A stretch of DNA of 64,000 nt, taken from contig NC_058137.1 of NCBI RefSeq assembly GCF_011075055.1, positions 22,987,463-23,051,462 of the forward strand, written 5' to 3'. The stretch is from Mangifera indica. Taxonomy: Eukaryota; Streptophyta; Magnoliopsida; Sapindales; Anacardiaceae. The translations under genes were made by a program, and so were the position numbers. Below, one piece after another: positions 10,153 to 22,900 of this stretch (its first letter is position 1; each line of letters begins with the position of its first letter). The notes below the pieces were generated by a model. The model was not told the origin of the DNA. It saw nothing but the letters and a program-made list of their open reading frames with translations, and searched no databases.

Positions 10153-13100
10153 GCCTGTTTATCTAATAAAAAAAAAGAACTCGATTAAACGGCGCAAATA
10201 AATCCTTAAAAAAATCTAACAGTGCCACAAATCCGAGCCAGAGATTCAACTTTCACATCAAACTTGTTGACTCCATGGCCATGATTTACACAGAATAATG
10301 AAAACTCACCTTCAAACAAACAAACTTTGTGTTGCCTTGTGCTCTTCCGATCTTCTATGGAACGTTATAAAAAGCTACTCCATAATCTTCTGTTACAAAC
10401 CAAAATTTATAGCAATACAAGGATATAATGGAAATATATTTATAGACAGGTGTAAAGAAGAGAAAACAAACCCTGGTGCAAATGGGAAATTTAATGGAGT
10501 TGAATTGATGAAAGTTAATGGTCATAGATTAGGCAGTAATTAATGGGAAGAAGAAGCTTTCAAAGAAAGAAATGGGAAGGAAATTGATGATGGTGACTTA
10601 ATAAACCACGCATGCATAGCTTGAAAATAAACGCGATTGGACAATAATGAATGATTATAAATAACGACAACTCACCACCATGAAAATTCACTCCCAAACT
10701 AACGTGTTCATATAAGCTGACCGAGTCTAAGTTGCCTTCCTTTCAATCAAGCCAAATTAAATCATTATATTATAAACACTTTTAATTTAATAAATTAAAT
10801 TTCAAAGGTAGATTATGTATGGCATAAGGTATTGGTTGACTTATTTCATGGAGGGAGTGTCTTTACTTGTACTCTTCATGTGTCAAGTGCCGCATTCTTT
10901 TATATGTCTTTGAGGTTTATTTTATGAATTAACGCAAGAGAGTTCTAATATCTTAGAAATTATTATATTGCCTCTCATTATTGCTTGTGTGAAAGCACCA
11001 TAGTACTCCTATAAGGGCTACTAGTAAACTAGTTAGATACGATGATCAAAGCCGTAGTAAAAATATGTGATTTTGTTGGATTTAACTAGATCAAACTTCA
11101 TCTAAATCATAATGAAAGTTTGATTTTAACTATTTAAAGTTTATGCATAATGCGATTATAACCAAATTATGCTTTTATGCTTGTAATTTCTAATAGATTA
11201 CATCTTGTTGAGTGTAATTTGATCTAAATTGTATTTAGAAATATGAAAATTTGGTGGTTGAAGTCATCAAAATCACATCATAAAAGTGCAATTTTGGTTA
11301 TTTGATTTCTTTTTTTAAGAGTTTGTTACAGAAAATGATGGTTATGCCCCTTTATCGTTAATTTTATTTTAACAAAATTGAGTTTTAGGTAGCATTTTGT
11401 GAGTTCTGTGAGCGTAAACTTATATTTTTCCCAAACATGGAGTAGAAAATAATAATTTACTTTTAATTAGATATGTTAAAGGAGTTGAATTAGCCCATGA
11501 CACAAGACAATCCCCTCTATTTTGGCATAGTCCGTGGGGCATGACTCGTAAAATTGTGGGTCGTGCTATGTCTTGTGAGCTTTGTGGGTTGTGTTAGAGA
11601 CTTTAAAGTTTGATCCATGAAAAAAACAATGAAAATATTACAAATCTAAAAAAATACTTACATACAATGACTCCACTAAAGGCTTACAGAGACTTAGGAC
11701 CTAACTGTGTTTTAAACCTTGTCATGTTGACTCACAAATTAGTAAACCATAGAACAATATAACTCGCAAACACAATTAGCTATACCAAATTCATCTTAAC
11801 ATGACCTATTACCATGTTTAAGTTTTATTTAATAAAAAATAATTTATTAGGTGATTGACCTACTTATCAATACAATTATCAATTGAGGTTACAAAATTAA
11901 GTTAAATTTGTTCAAACTCGTGCTCATAAAGAAATTTTGAGTTTCAAATTTTTTGTTTACATCTAGTTTATTAAATTTTTTGGATCTCAAATAAACTTCT
12001 AATTTGTTTTATTACTTTAAAAACTTGTAAAACACTAATAATCTCCCTGGACCACTATAGATGACACACTCTTGTGTTTGTTTAGTGAGAATCTCACCTA
12101 AAAGAAATAGAAAAAGTTGGTACCAACTATTAGGTACCATTTTTCAAACTCTGTTTCAATATTGCAATTTTATTTTACTCATAAAACGTGTTCAATATTA
12201 TAGCCAGGCCAGCAAGTATTTTCTAAAAAACACTAAATTCATTTTAATATATTATTTTCAATGTTTTTTAAAAAAAATAAAAGAAAATTTAGAATAATGT
12301 TGATAAATAAATTATTTATTTTCCTCTTCAAATAACCGATAAACTAAATCGTTTTAAATTTTGCATGCGTGAAAACTAGAGAAATATGCCCCCTTTTCAC
12401 AATGGTTTATTTTTATTAAATTTTATCAAATATATTAATATTTTGTATATAATAATGTTTTAAATAATTTATATTTACGATAATAAAATATTTTAGAATA
12501 ATTATACCTAAAATATTTAAAAAAATAATATGTTAGATTTTTTTATTATTTTTAATCAAACACAATAATGATTTATATTTATTCATTTTTATTAAATATA
12601 TTAATATTTTATATATAATAATTTTTTAGATAATCTATATTTAAGGTAATAAAATATTATCCTAACTAAATTCATCTTAAACTATTATTAACTTATCGTA
12701 TAACTTGGTATAACAATATCACAAATTTAAGGATTTATTTTAAGATATAACAATATTATAATTTGTATTTTAAGATATTAATAATCATATTAGCAAATAA
12801 AACAAACATGAAAAACTAATTTTAAAAAAAATTATAATTATTTAGAGATAATAAATAAATAATTAGGAATATCGATGTGAAAATAGTGAGGGTTGTTGTT
12901 AGGAAAGAGTTGGAGCTTGTCTAAGCGTGCACGTGTCTCTTGTTGTAGTTTGTACGCACAAAACCCAGTCTTCCCTTTTTCCTTCATTTTTATCATCTCT
13001 TGTTTCTCCTTTTTCTTCTTCTTCTTCTTCTTCTTCTTCTTCGTCTTACCATCCCAACCAAAACCCTAGCCTATCTTCTCTTTCACCATGCTCTCCACTT

Positions 13101-13170
13101 TTCACTGAAAGTTTCACGCTTTCACTCTCCCCCCACTCGATTCTTTAGGGTTTTGGTTCCCTCTGTAAAT
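10153..13170. other. Intergenic, divergent promoters of UXE and PAT1; AT-rich with decayed repeats
   Basis: About 3 kb between head-to-head genes. The left 400 bp is probably UXE leader and promoter. 11450-11850 has transposon-like sequence with no readable ORF. A roughly 75-bp AT-rich direct repeat (TATTAATATTTT...AATAAAATATT) occurs at 12409-12495 and 12587-12661. The right end holds the PAT1 leader with a CTT repeat. No gene seen. Confidence 0.5.
13014..13042 (+). repeat. CTT microsatellite in the PAT1 5' leader
   Basis: Uninterrupted run of CTT units about 130 bp before the PAT1 ATG. Pyrimidine-rich CTT tracts are common in plant 5' leaders; a regulatory role is only inferred. Confidence 0.8.
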
Positions 13171-16100
13171 ATGGAGAGATCGGATGGCAAAGATTTCCAC
13201 CTCTTCGCTCACCCCTCCTCCTCCTCCTCCTCCACCGGTTATCTCTCTTTCCCTTTTTCTGTATTTACCATCGATTTCATTTTTTCCTATTTTATTGGGA
13301 AGTGTAATTTACGTGCCGGAATTCTTTAATTCTTTATTCGTTTACTTCGTGTTGGGTTTAAAGTTTATTAATTGGGGATACTTTTTGTGTTGTGTTGCTT
13401 TGTACGGTCAATTGTGTTGATGGCTTGATAAACTGTGTTGCAGGTAATACACTCTTTGATGCTTCACAATATGAATTCTTTGGTCAAAATGTTGGGGAAG
13501 AAGTGGAATTAGGGGGACTGGAAGATGATCGAGATGGTTCTCCTGTGTTTGGATCCGTTGACGATGAGTATCATTTGTTTGATAAAGGAGAAGTAAGATT
13601 TGTAGGCTTTTAATTTTTTTTTTTTGTTTTGTAGTTGCGTGAGAATATGAGGTTATTTGCATTACAATTGTCTTTCTATTTGAGCTTAGTCTTAGGTATA
13701 CGGCTTAACATAGAGAAGTTAAATTTTGATCTATAAGGAAAAGTGTCCGTGGTACATCGTCAGGCATAGTTTGAGAATATTAGACGTATATGCTAAAATT
13801 GAGCAGTGGATAAGGAAATTGAAATTCTTTCACGCTAAACCTTATGCTGGTTATTCGTAGAGCATTTTGTGTGATGCTTGGTGAGGGGTGCCCTAAAAAG
13901 TGTATTAGGGCGTTTCAGGTTGATTTAACACACATGGAAGCGACTACTCTTCTGTCCCTAATCTTCATGTGAAGATATGAGTTACATGATTTTTTTTTTT
14001 TGGCATGTTTTATCCTATATGCTAATGTTTGCTGATATACATGAGACGTACAGTTTTTTTTTTTGGTTAAATTATTATTATTAAAATTGATAACACTCCT
14101 TGCCATTTCTTGTAGACCTACTTAATTTGTCTCTTTTAACAGTAATAATCACTTCTAAGTTTTGAAATTCTGACACCAATTTTTTTCAATTTCTATGCAT
14201 AACACACCCACCTTGTTTTGCCAGGGTTTTGGAGCTATACCTGATGTAGACGATATGACTACCACTTTTGCAAAGGTCAGATTCTTTCTTTTTCTACTTT
14301 TGTTTCACTTTTATGTTCTTGCATATATGGTGGAATACAAGATTGTCCATGTAAAATTATATTCATTTTAGTTGATTCCTCTCCATCAGAGATGACTAAA
14401 TATTTTTCCATTGGCTCAATAATGGGCATCATGTTACAGGTGTGTGCTTTGTTCGACCTCTCACTGACCCAGATCTTAAGATATCAGAACAGAATTAAAT
14501 TGTTTGAAGTCTCTATATACTTTTAAATACCATACATATATAGATTTTTAAAAAATGCTAAGAATATTCAATTTTAAATGATTCACCGTGCAACATGAGA
14601 ACAACGCAAGGGTGCTTCTATGGAAAACCGTTTTTATCCCTCATTTTTTGGAATTGTTGTTCTTTGCATGTCTGACAATACATGCCATATTATTTTGGAC
14701 TTGTCACATGGGTTATCATGTAGATGATCTGCCCTATAACTGATCCTGTAGTAGCCTAAAATATATTATCAGTCATGGTAGTAATAATGCAGTAATTTTG
14801 GTGAGAGTGTTCTTTGATCTTGGTATCATGAGCTTTTGATGTGGAAATTGAGTTAATTTGAGATGATGCTAGGACTAGGAAATGCTTTTTTTTTTTTTTT
14901 TTTTTGCGGAGGAGATTTAATTTAGTAGTACCTTGGAGTTTCATAATTGGCTTGGGGCACATGCTAGGCATGAGTTAGAAATGTAAAGTTTTATTATGTA
15001 ATTAGGTAGACAACCACTCATTTCATTTAGGATACTGAATGACTTTGATGTTGCTTCATTGAACCATCAAGTGTATGTATGTTATATGATATACTGGATG
15101 ATTTATGACTGCTTGGTGATTATTATTGGTTTTTCTAATCCTGCTGCTGCTGTTATATTATGGTTGCTTTTTTTTTTTATTTTGTTTACATTTATTGGAT
15201 AATCTTAAGGTATTGGGTTGCTATCACTTCCTTTTCAAGGTTTTTTTTTTTTAAAAAATTTTTTTTTGTTGTTTATTTGTGCAGTTGAACAGAGTTGTCA
15301 CTGGACCTAGAAATCCAGGTGTCATTGGTGACAGATCAGGATCATTTTCAAGGGAAAGTAAGTAAAACTGTCTCTTATCATTCTGTAATCATCATTTGGA
15401 GTAAATTGAAAATCTTCATGTTTCAATGCTTCTTAAACACAATTTGTCAAATTTCAAATATGTATTATTTGCTGAATTATCGGCCGTTACTTGGATTAAT
15501 GTTGTATATATTTCCTATTAGAAAGGAAAAAAGAAATTATGTAAATTTATTTATCAAGTCTTAGCTCATAACTGAGATATAATTTGGTAATAGACTAATT
15601 TTTGGCATTAACTCTGAGCATCAATCGGTGTATTCTTGTATCTGAGATCATAAAATTAACATAGTCATATATTTTTGGTATATCAACCTTTTCATTTATG
15701 AGGGCTTGTTATTGGAGCTTTTAGGCTATAGTTTAACTTGTTTAAAATTGTAAGTTCTAGTTTTGTATTTTGAAAATCATAAATTCTAGTTTTGTATGCC
15801 TTAAATCGTAAGCAATAGTTTTGTTGGGTATTTTATTATGTTGTTAACACATACATCGGTGGACCATTGAGCTAACCCTTTAAGTGTATGAAAATCAACA
15901 TTCTCTCTCTCACCACGACCATTCATGTAATTAGTACAATTCGAAGTGAATGTTTCATTCAATGACTCCTTGCCAAATTTATTTCAATGTCTCTTTGACT
16001 GTGATACTATGTCTTATGGAGCAAAGTGAAGTAAAATTTTGCAGTCTCTTTTTTTTGACACATTTAAGCTTAGTGTCATGGTTGAAATGCTTATTTGCTT

Positions 16101-18959
16101 CATGATGAAGGTTTAGTTTCTCATTTATGATATACATATGCTATGGTGATAAGTTATTCTGGACAGACTATGCAAATTTTTTCGGTCTCATACTTATTTA
16201 GTTTTTTCCTTCTTAAGGATGATCTGAGACCCACTGGATAGCTTATCCACTTTTGTACTTCTCTCTTTTATGTTGTTATAGTTTCTGCTTCTTATTATGT
16301 CATCTCCCTTTTGAGATAGATTTGATCGTATGGGTAATAATTCAACAATCATATAAATGTTCTAATATGTCCCCTCAACTGTAAGGTATATTGAATCGGT
16401 GTGCTTTAGACATATATCAAATATGATTACCGAAACACTGCTTGCTATAATTAAATCTATATGATGAGGGTCTATGAATGTGAGGTTTCTCAGTCAAACT
16501 TAATTTGATGCCATGCTGAGGAACTATTACCTCAAAAGCTCAAACTTAGTTAAATCTAGGAGTCCAAACATTGAAGATTAATTTGCTGGATGCTTTTAGT
16601 TCTACTTTGAGTAGATTCGGTTCCCTTTCCCGTTAATATATAAATATGGTGAAAGTAGTGCAATAATATATATGTGAAACATTATAGAAGCATGCAGTTC
16701 ATAATTTGTGAGATTTATTGGGTTGAAGGGATAGGTGTTTCTGGAAACTCTGCTTTTCTTTTTCCCCAGGTGGTGCCAGTGGGAAACAGTAGCATTTATG
16801 TGTCTGTATATTTTACTTAGCTATTGATTAAATAATGTGAGGTTTCATCACTACATATCTGAATATTTTGAGTTTCTTAGCTTTCACTTGCCCGATCTGA
16901 CAGCAAGTTCACTTCAGGTTCATCTGCTACTGACTGGGCACAAGATGGAGAATTTGCGAGCTGGCTTGATCAGCAAATGGTTGATGGTGAACATTCTGAA
17001 GGAAAGAGATGGTCATCACAACCACAACCTTCTGCCCTTTTTCCAGAAGTAGAATTAAAACCCTTGTACAGAACATCCTCTTATCCCCAGGAGCAACCAC
17101 TCCATCACTTCTCTAGTGAACCAATACTTGTACCCAAATCAAGTTTCACATCATTTCCTCCTCCTGGTAGCAGATCTCAACAGGCTTCACCGCGTTATCT
17201 GAATATTCCTTCTGCTGGTGGAACTCAGTCACCCTTCTCTGCAGTGAACCTCTCTCCTGCATCCAACTCTAATGTTCATCAGGCTGGCTTATCTCATGGG
17301 TTGCATCATGGTGGAAATTTGTCTCAGTTGACATCTCCTGGCATTTCTCTTAATAACTGGCTACAAAATCACTGGGTTAGTCGTGCTGGCTTATTACATG
17401 GAGACCACTCTAGCATCTTACACAACATATTGCAACAACAGTTACCCTACCAAAATGGCCTGATGTCTCCACAATTATTTTCAGCACAGCAGCATCTACA
17501 ACAGCAGAGATTGCACCATCAAGCTCAGCCATCTTTGGCCCACTTAGCAGCTTTCCAATCGCAACTATACAGTTTACATCCTTCTTCACACAAATTGATG
17601 CACGGGTTGTCTGATACTAGGGAGCAAAAACCAAAAATATCTCACAGAGGCCGACATGGCATGCGCCATTCCCAAAGCTCTGAAAATAGTAGCCAGAAGA
17701 GTGATAGCGGGTGGGTACAATTCAGGTCCAAGTATATGACTGGTGAAGAGATAGAGAGTATACTTAAAATGCAGCATGCTGCAACACATAACAGTGACCC
17801 ATACATAGATGATTATTATCACCAAGCTCGCCTTGCAAAAAAATCTTCTGGATCAAGGATGAAAAATCATTTTTTCCCCTCACACCTGAAGGAGCTGCCA
17901 TCTCGAAACCGCAATAGTGCAGAGCATCACCTTCACGTTGATGCTCATGGGAGAATTCCCCTATCTTCTATTCGTAGGCCTCGTCCACTCCTTGATGTTG
18001 ACCCTCCCTTGGGTCACAGTGATGGAACTACTGAACAAAAAGCCTCTGAGAAGCCTCTGGAACAGGAGCCAATGCTGGCAGCTAGAATCACCATTGAAGA
18101 TGGTTTTTGTCTTCTTCTTGATGTAGATGATATTGACAGGCTCCTACAGTTTAGTCAGCCTCAAGATGGTGGGGCTCAGCTCAGGCAGAAGCGGCAGATG
18201 TTGCTAGAAGGATTGGCTGCTTCACTTCAGCTTTTTGATCCACTTGGGAAAAGTGGTCAGACGGTTGGGCTAGCCATGAAGGATGACATTGTGTTTCTAA
18301 GGCTGGTCTCTCTTGCTAAAGGCCGAAAGCTTTTCATCAAATTCCTTCAGCTTCTATTTCCTGGCAGTGAGGTGACTCGAATTGTCTGTATGGCTATTTT
18401 TCGTCATTTGAGGTTTTTGTTTGGTGGGCTTCCCTCCGATCCAGCAGCAGCTCAGACAACTACTAATCTTGCAAAGACAGTTTGTGCATGTGTTAATGGC
18501 ATGGATCTTCGTGCACTTAGTGCTTGTCTTATTGCCGTTGTTTGTTCCTCAGAGCAGCCACCGCTCCGCCCACTTGGTAGCTCTGCTGGGGATTGTGCCA
18601 CTATTATTTTAATATCAGTTCTTGAAAGAGCAAGTGAACTGCTGGCCCTCGCAGCTGGTAACATGCGTAACCTTGACCTCTGGCATGCTTCGTTTGACAA
18701 TTTTTTTGATCTTCTTTCCAAGTACTGCATGAGTAAATATGAAACTATAAAGCAATCCCAGTCAAGCACAGACGTCAACAATTCAGAGGCTATAAAGCAG
18801 GAAATGCCTAGGGAGCTGCTTCGTGCTAGTCTTCCTCACACTAATGAGGAACAGCTGAATTCTTTAAGAAATTTTGCCAACCAATGTGAGTCCAATGCAG
18901 AGTCCATTGCCTATGCTGGTCGTGGTGGCCAAATAATCTCCGAATCAGTTCGGGGTTAA
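13171..18959 (+). CDS. PAT1: PAT1 homologue, decapping activator of mRNA decay
   Basis: PAT1 proteins bridge deadenylated mRNA, the LSm1-7 ring and the decapping enzyme in cytoplasmic P-bodies. Exons: 13171-13237, 13444-13592, 14225-14275, 15285-15357, 16918-18959; in frame, 793 aa, the usual plant length. The N-terminus includes [13 protein letters not shown] and a conserved W-containing block ([16 protein letters not shown]). A long Pro/Gln/His-rich disordered middle follows, then a basic stretch ([14 protein letters not shown]) and [19 protein letters not shown]. From about residue 500 comes the helical PAT1 C-terminal domain ([34 protein letters not shown]). Codons 16-21 are a Ser run encoded by a TCC repeat. 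Intron 4 is 1.56 kb and intron 3 about 1.0 kb; both have long poly-T tracts. Confidence 0.93.
14886..14905 (+). repeat. Poly-T tract in PAT1 intron 3
   Basis: Twenty consecutive T. It could be the reversed tail of a retroposon, but no flanking duplication was found. Confidence 0.85.
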
Positions 18960-19995
18960 CAGGGAATTAGATGATGATGTGATATGGAAAGTATCCATGG
19001 CCATGGGTGCATAATTCTCTTGGATGCACTGAAGAAGTGAATCTGCATAGAAACAAAATATGAAGTGTATTCTAGGAAGCAAGGGTTGTTCATTTAATTA
19101 GGTAGTCTGTCTTTTAAGGGTTTAGCATTGTCTGTTTTAATTTTCAGTAAAATGCTCATCTTGAATTTATGGTGATGCATAAGAATGTATTATGATGGAT
19201 GATAGATTGGGTGGAGTTAGTGACTGGAAGTTTTAATCTTCTGGGGAGCTTTATTTTGGTGCTCTGTGTTGGAACTCCAGACAGAACTGGAAGAAGGTGT
19301 AGGGAATAGAATGTACAGGCGGTGGTTTCACAAAAAACTTTCAAAACTCACTTCCGTTCCATTCTTCATTTGCAAAGATTTCTCTGTGCTTAGGCTTCGC
19401 TTCTCTTTTCATCTGATAAACGTTAGATTAAACTTGTGTAATTCTCCATCAGTGATCTGCATATTACAATACTATCGTTGACTCAGGTAACCATACATTA
19501 TATACATAAGAGTAATATTATGTACAAACTGAGATGACACTTTGTACGTATAGTATTGTTCTGTGCTTAATATATCAGTCTCTTGCACCAAATTCTGTCA
19601 CTAAGTTACAATAGTCATGTGATAATTATTTCTTTTGTGAGAGTAAGTCTTTCTGAAATTAACTCTTTGTTAGTACTTATTATTAAATTTGTAATCATTA
19701 AAAATTAATTATGGTAGTCACTCACTCATCTGCTCATAATTTTATCATTTTCATCATCGTTCACATTAACCGCCGGCCACAGTCGTCATCATCAACGACG
19801 TTCAGTTGTAGAAATTTAAGACTTTTCAAATGTGATTAAAATTTCCTTTAATTTTATGGGCTTGGTGCTGTAAGGCCCTTGATGAAATCAAAAAAGGTTT
19901 CATGGGCCTCAGAGTAGCCCATGCTGAACTCCAAAAGCCCTTTAATTATTAGGTGGAGGCGAAGATGGAGTGCGAGTGTAAAGACTGAAGAGCAA
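18960..19995. other. Intergenic between PAT1 and the methyltransferase gene
   Basis: Tandem plus-strand genes. The first ~550 bp is probably PAT1 3' UTR and downstream sequence; the last ~150 bp is the promoter and leader of the next gene. No ORF with coding character. Confidence 0.55.
19856..19922 (+). promoter_or_regulatory. Cluster of site II-type TGGGCY/GGCCC elements upstream of the methyltransferase
   Basis: TGGGCT (19857), AAGGCCCTT, TGGGCCTC (about 19903) and AGCCCAT (about 19916) lie within 70 bp, some 75-140 bp before the likely start codon. TGGGCY motifs are known TCP-factor sites in promoters of plant growth and housekeeping genes. Use here is inferred. Confidence 0.4.
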
Positions 19996-22900
19996 ATGAG
20001 TTACAGAGTAGAAGAAAGAGAGATGGAGGAAGACGAGGAACGACGTCGTCAAAGAAGGCTTGAAGAAGCCATGGAAGTTAAATCCCTCAGGCGTATCATT
20101 AGTGCCTATCTCAAGTGAGTTTTTCTTTCATCTGTTTATACTTTCTCTTTATAATAAGATTTCTGATTAATATAATTGAATGAATTCAGCTATCCGGAAG
20201 CTGCGGAAGAAGATGTTAGAAGATACGAAAGGTCTTTTAAAAAGCTTCTACCGCATCACAAGGTTTTTTTTCTATATATTTTTAAAATTGTTTTGAATTT
20301 TTATTCTGCTTTTCGTCTTTAGTTGATTATGCTTTTGCAATCGCTTTTCAGGCTTTAATATCTCACTACCCTACCAAGTTTCGGAAACTAAGGAAGTATG
20401 TAAATTTTCATTGTTGAATATTCTCATATTGTAAGCTGAAGAGTCGCATTGACTGTCTTGTTCGGCTTTTCATTCTGCAGATGTATTTCCGTCAATTCCT
20501 ATTTTATTTTCGCTATGCTTCAGGTTTGTTTGTTCTGCTCTTTTTTTCCTTCAGGTAATTTTGTTTAAATTGTTGTTTTGATGCTGCAATCCTTAATTGA
20601 TATATATATTTGGCAGGCATTTGATCCCCCGATTGATATGAGCCAGGACATGGATATATGTGAGGACTCTCATGTTGAACATACCCCAAATGATCATCTG
20701 TTATCTAAAGACATGAATGTTAGCTCTTGTAACTGTACATCAACCAGTAGAAGAACATGTTCTTCTGAGGCTGATGAAGCCTGCTGTGAGGAAAAGAGTG
20801 ATGCAATTTGCAAAACTACAAAAGAAATGGCTACAAATAAGGTCTCATTAACACTTAGAATAACTATATTAGATTTATACACACACACACACACTTGTAG
20901 ATATACTGATGGTAATGGTTGCAGCTGCATTTTCTGGATTTTGTTTGTCTTTTTCATTATGAAATTTGACTTATGTAGATAACAACAGGAGGACGAAACT
21001 GAAGGTCCCAGTGAGTCTAAAGTGGCAAGCACTCCCGCTGAATTGGAAAATAAAAAGGAGATGGAACAAAATTGTAGCAATGAATATACCGATTCTGATG
21101 GAAACGTAATGTTATGCTTCTTCTCAACTTGTTATGCCACTGTCATTGGCAATTTAAACCTGTTTCATAGTGATAACATGATGGCTCATTAGACTCTCTG
21201 TGGGTAGCAATTTCTTTCTTGCGTGAATGTTTGTCTCTTTTTCTGGGAATTACTTTCAACTGTTTATCATGCTCCCCTCCCCTTCTCTCTCTCTCGTTCT
21301 CCTACTCCTATACCAATAAATAAAATCCTAAAGGTAAATTTAGGAACCTATTAATGTTGGGGTTACTGGATACAATTGTGAAGCATTGCTGAATTTTATG
21401 CAAAGCCAAAGTAGTTTATCCAGTGAATGTACAAAAATGTCCATTACACAACATTTTCTAGATTACTTGTGTGATGCTACCTGCATACACAGGGTAAATG
21501 ATTAATAAAAAGAATGAATCTCAGCAGCTTTGATCGACAATCTTAGATACTAGCCACAACCATGGCTTTGCTGACAGCAGATAGGGACAGTTTCCCTTTA
21601 TGTTGATACTGCTGGCAGGAATATCCTATTGCAAAAATGTTTATACATGTGTGACTAGAAAGTTGTCCATGCTTTCCCTTAATACTTCCAATTTGTAGGT
21701 GTACATGTTGAAAAAATTTTCTTGCTGGTGGTTTCATATATCCAGGTAATCTCACATTGCAACTGGTTGGATCCATCATTCCAGTTGAATGTTCCATTAG
21801 TTGATGTTGATAAGGTATGTTGCTTCTCATGTATAACAAAAAGTCAAAAATTAGTTGTATTCTTTCCAATGCCATTGTCACTTATTTGGGAATTGGAATA
21901 ACTTTGTATTTAGTGCACATCTTGGAAAATTTCGGGTATAATTTGAATTTTATTTAAGGATTTTCTGGTAATTAAAGCAATGTGTGGAGAAATGTCAATA
22001 AGGCCTTTGTGGGTTTACATGTTGTATATTCTATGTTTTATACAAGTACGGTGATCAACGTCAGTGTACCACAATATCTCATGCTGATAAAAGCAACCTA
22101 AGTTTGTTCTTACAGCACCTTGGAGTGTTGCATTACATTCTAATAATTTGATTTGTTATGATATATATATGCCCTTGCTGTGAGTTCTCCTTCATTTGAT
22201 GTTCTCTGATAGCATCTGGTACTGAGATAACCAGTTGGATGAACTATATGTTTCTTTGTTGTTCTGTGTCTATCTTCCCATGTTAAAAATGGATGCCATT
22301 TGATGGAATGATCCACAAAATGTACTATAATCATTAATTTTCAGGTCCGATGTATAATAAGGAATATTGTTAGAGACTGGGCAGCAGAGGTAATGCTTTC
22401 TTTTTATTGGCTTCCAGTGTAGGTGTTATCATCTACAATTTTTCATTTTATTATATTTGATGTAGGGGAAAAAAGAGCGTGATCAATGCTACAAGCCTAT
22501 TCTTGAAGAGCTTGATGCTCTATTTCCAAATCGCTCTAAAGAAAGGTACACAGGATTTCTTGCTGCTTTATCAGTTTTAGAAGTAATATTGCTATTATGC
22601 CATGATCATGTGATGTTTTATTCCGTTTTCATATTGAAGTGAGTTATGATCTGTTGTAGTGTTTGCTGAATCATAAAATTGTTTCACAGCCCACCTGCCT
22701 GTTTAGTTCCTGGTGCTGGACTGGGGCGGTTGGCTTTGGAGATCTCATGTCTAGGTATGCTTGGTGTCGCATTTTTACCAATAGTACCCTTAATCTTATA
22801 TGGCATCTAACTTCTCTTGTCCTGCATGCCAGGTTTTATGAGCCAGGGAAATGAATTTTCATACTACATGATGATATGCTCAAGTTTCATTCTTAATCAG